In this document: positions 14,403 to 14,451 of the stretch, piece after piece | Position numbering within the stretch: position 1 is the first letter of the stretch | Layout: each line of letters begins with the position of its first letter | Assembly: GCA_009692585.1 (NCBI GenBank) | Contig: SHYX01000077.1 | Coordinates: 1-14,451, forward strand | Length of the DNA stretch: 14,451 bases | DNA from: Myxococcales bacterium | GTDB taxonomy: Bacteria > Myxococcota > UBA796 > SXON01 | Direction: 5' to 3' | Notes under the pieces: model-generated | The model's database searches: none | The model's input: only the letters and a program-made list of their open reading frames with translations | Told to the model about the DNA's origin: nothing | Made by a program: the position numbers and the translations under genes

Positions 14403-14403
14403 C

Positions 14404-14451
14404 ATGACGGTCACCGTCGAGTTCCGTGGCGCGGGCGACGCGCAGTTGCGC
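14404..14451 (+). CDS. possible start of a CDS cut by the window end
   Basis: ATG at 14404 opens a frame, MTVTVEFRGAGDAQLR, that runs off the window. The residues alternate like a beta strand and third positions are G/C-rich. No ribosome site is obvious, and 16 codons are too few for a firm call. Confidence 0.2.
   Translation, partial: MTVTVEFRGAGDAQLR

Larger units (their letters stand above)
14172..14403 (+). other. stretch without a recognisable gene after the IS91 remnant
   Basis: There is no supported coding region. It may hold the decayed C-terminal part of the IS91-type transposase, but I cannot read it in any frame. It contains one copy of a 13-base direct repeat at 14337-14349 and a hairpin at 14375-14391, described separately. 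Confidence 0.4.

Overview
The window is very GC-rich with strong G/C bias at third codon positions. Its protein types are typical of a Myxococcota / former Deltaproteobacteria-like organism or a related uncultured lineage: MopE-like repeats built on D-x-D-G-Y-G / DCDD / DNDCD motifs, FG-GAP propellers, Gly-Ser linkers and a golvesin-type C-terminal domain. The taxon is an inference from protein style; no rRNA or marker gene is present.

Left block, plus strand (1-5319). The window opens inside a gene whose product is a long Gly/Ser low-complexity segment followed by a disordered tail. After 59 bases comes an unusual regulator-like gene: an XRE-like helix-turn-helix domain joined to an SspB-type ClpXP adaptor domain, ending in a tail that resembles the ClpX-binding motif of SspB. 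Its stop overlaps (ATGA) the start of an exported clan GH-A-like glycosidase. A GH31 alpha-glycosidase with a lipoprotein-like start follows.

Middle block, minus strand (8217-5341, read right to left). This tight run holds a small Cys-containing protein with an apparently frame-displaced signal peptide, a HELCH-motif protein of unknown function, aat (leucyl/phenylalanyl-tRNA-protein transferase), pip (proline iminopeptidase) and a 54-residue Flp-type pilin. The run converges on the GH31 gene. Two protein-turnover targeting factors (the SspB-like adaptor and Aat) therefore lie in one window, but in separate transcription units.

Junction (8218-8978). It holds a doubtful 42-codon membrane ORF, the 5' end of an exported D-x-D-x-D-G protein whose frame is broken at a run of seven C, and an antisense IS5-type transposase remnant that abuts the broken gene.

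Right block, minus strand (13642-8979). Two large envelope proteins are encoded. One is a lipoprotein with eight MopE-like acidic/Cys repeats and a seven-repeat FG-GAP propeller. The other is a wall-lytic lipoprotein combining a transglycosylase-like domain, an Amidase_2 domain and a golvesin-like C-terminal domain. Beyond them (about 13895-14171, plus strand) is a degraded IS91-type transposase, so this pair sits between two transposase remnants. The window ends with a small hairpin, a 13-base direct repeat and a possible CDS start.

The most promising unusual element is the HTH-SspB-XB protein translationally coupled to a glycosidase. I see no CRISPR array, tRNA, rRNA or complete mobile element.
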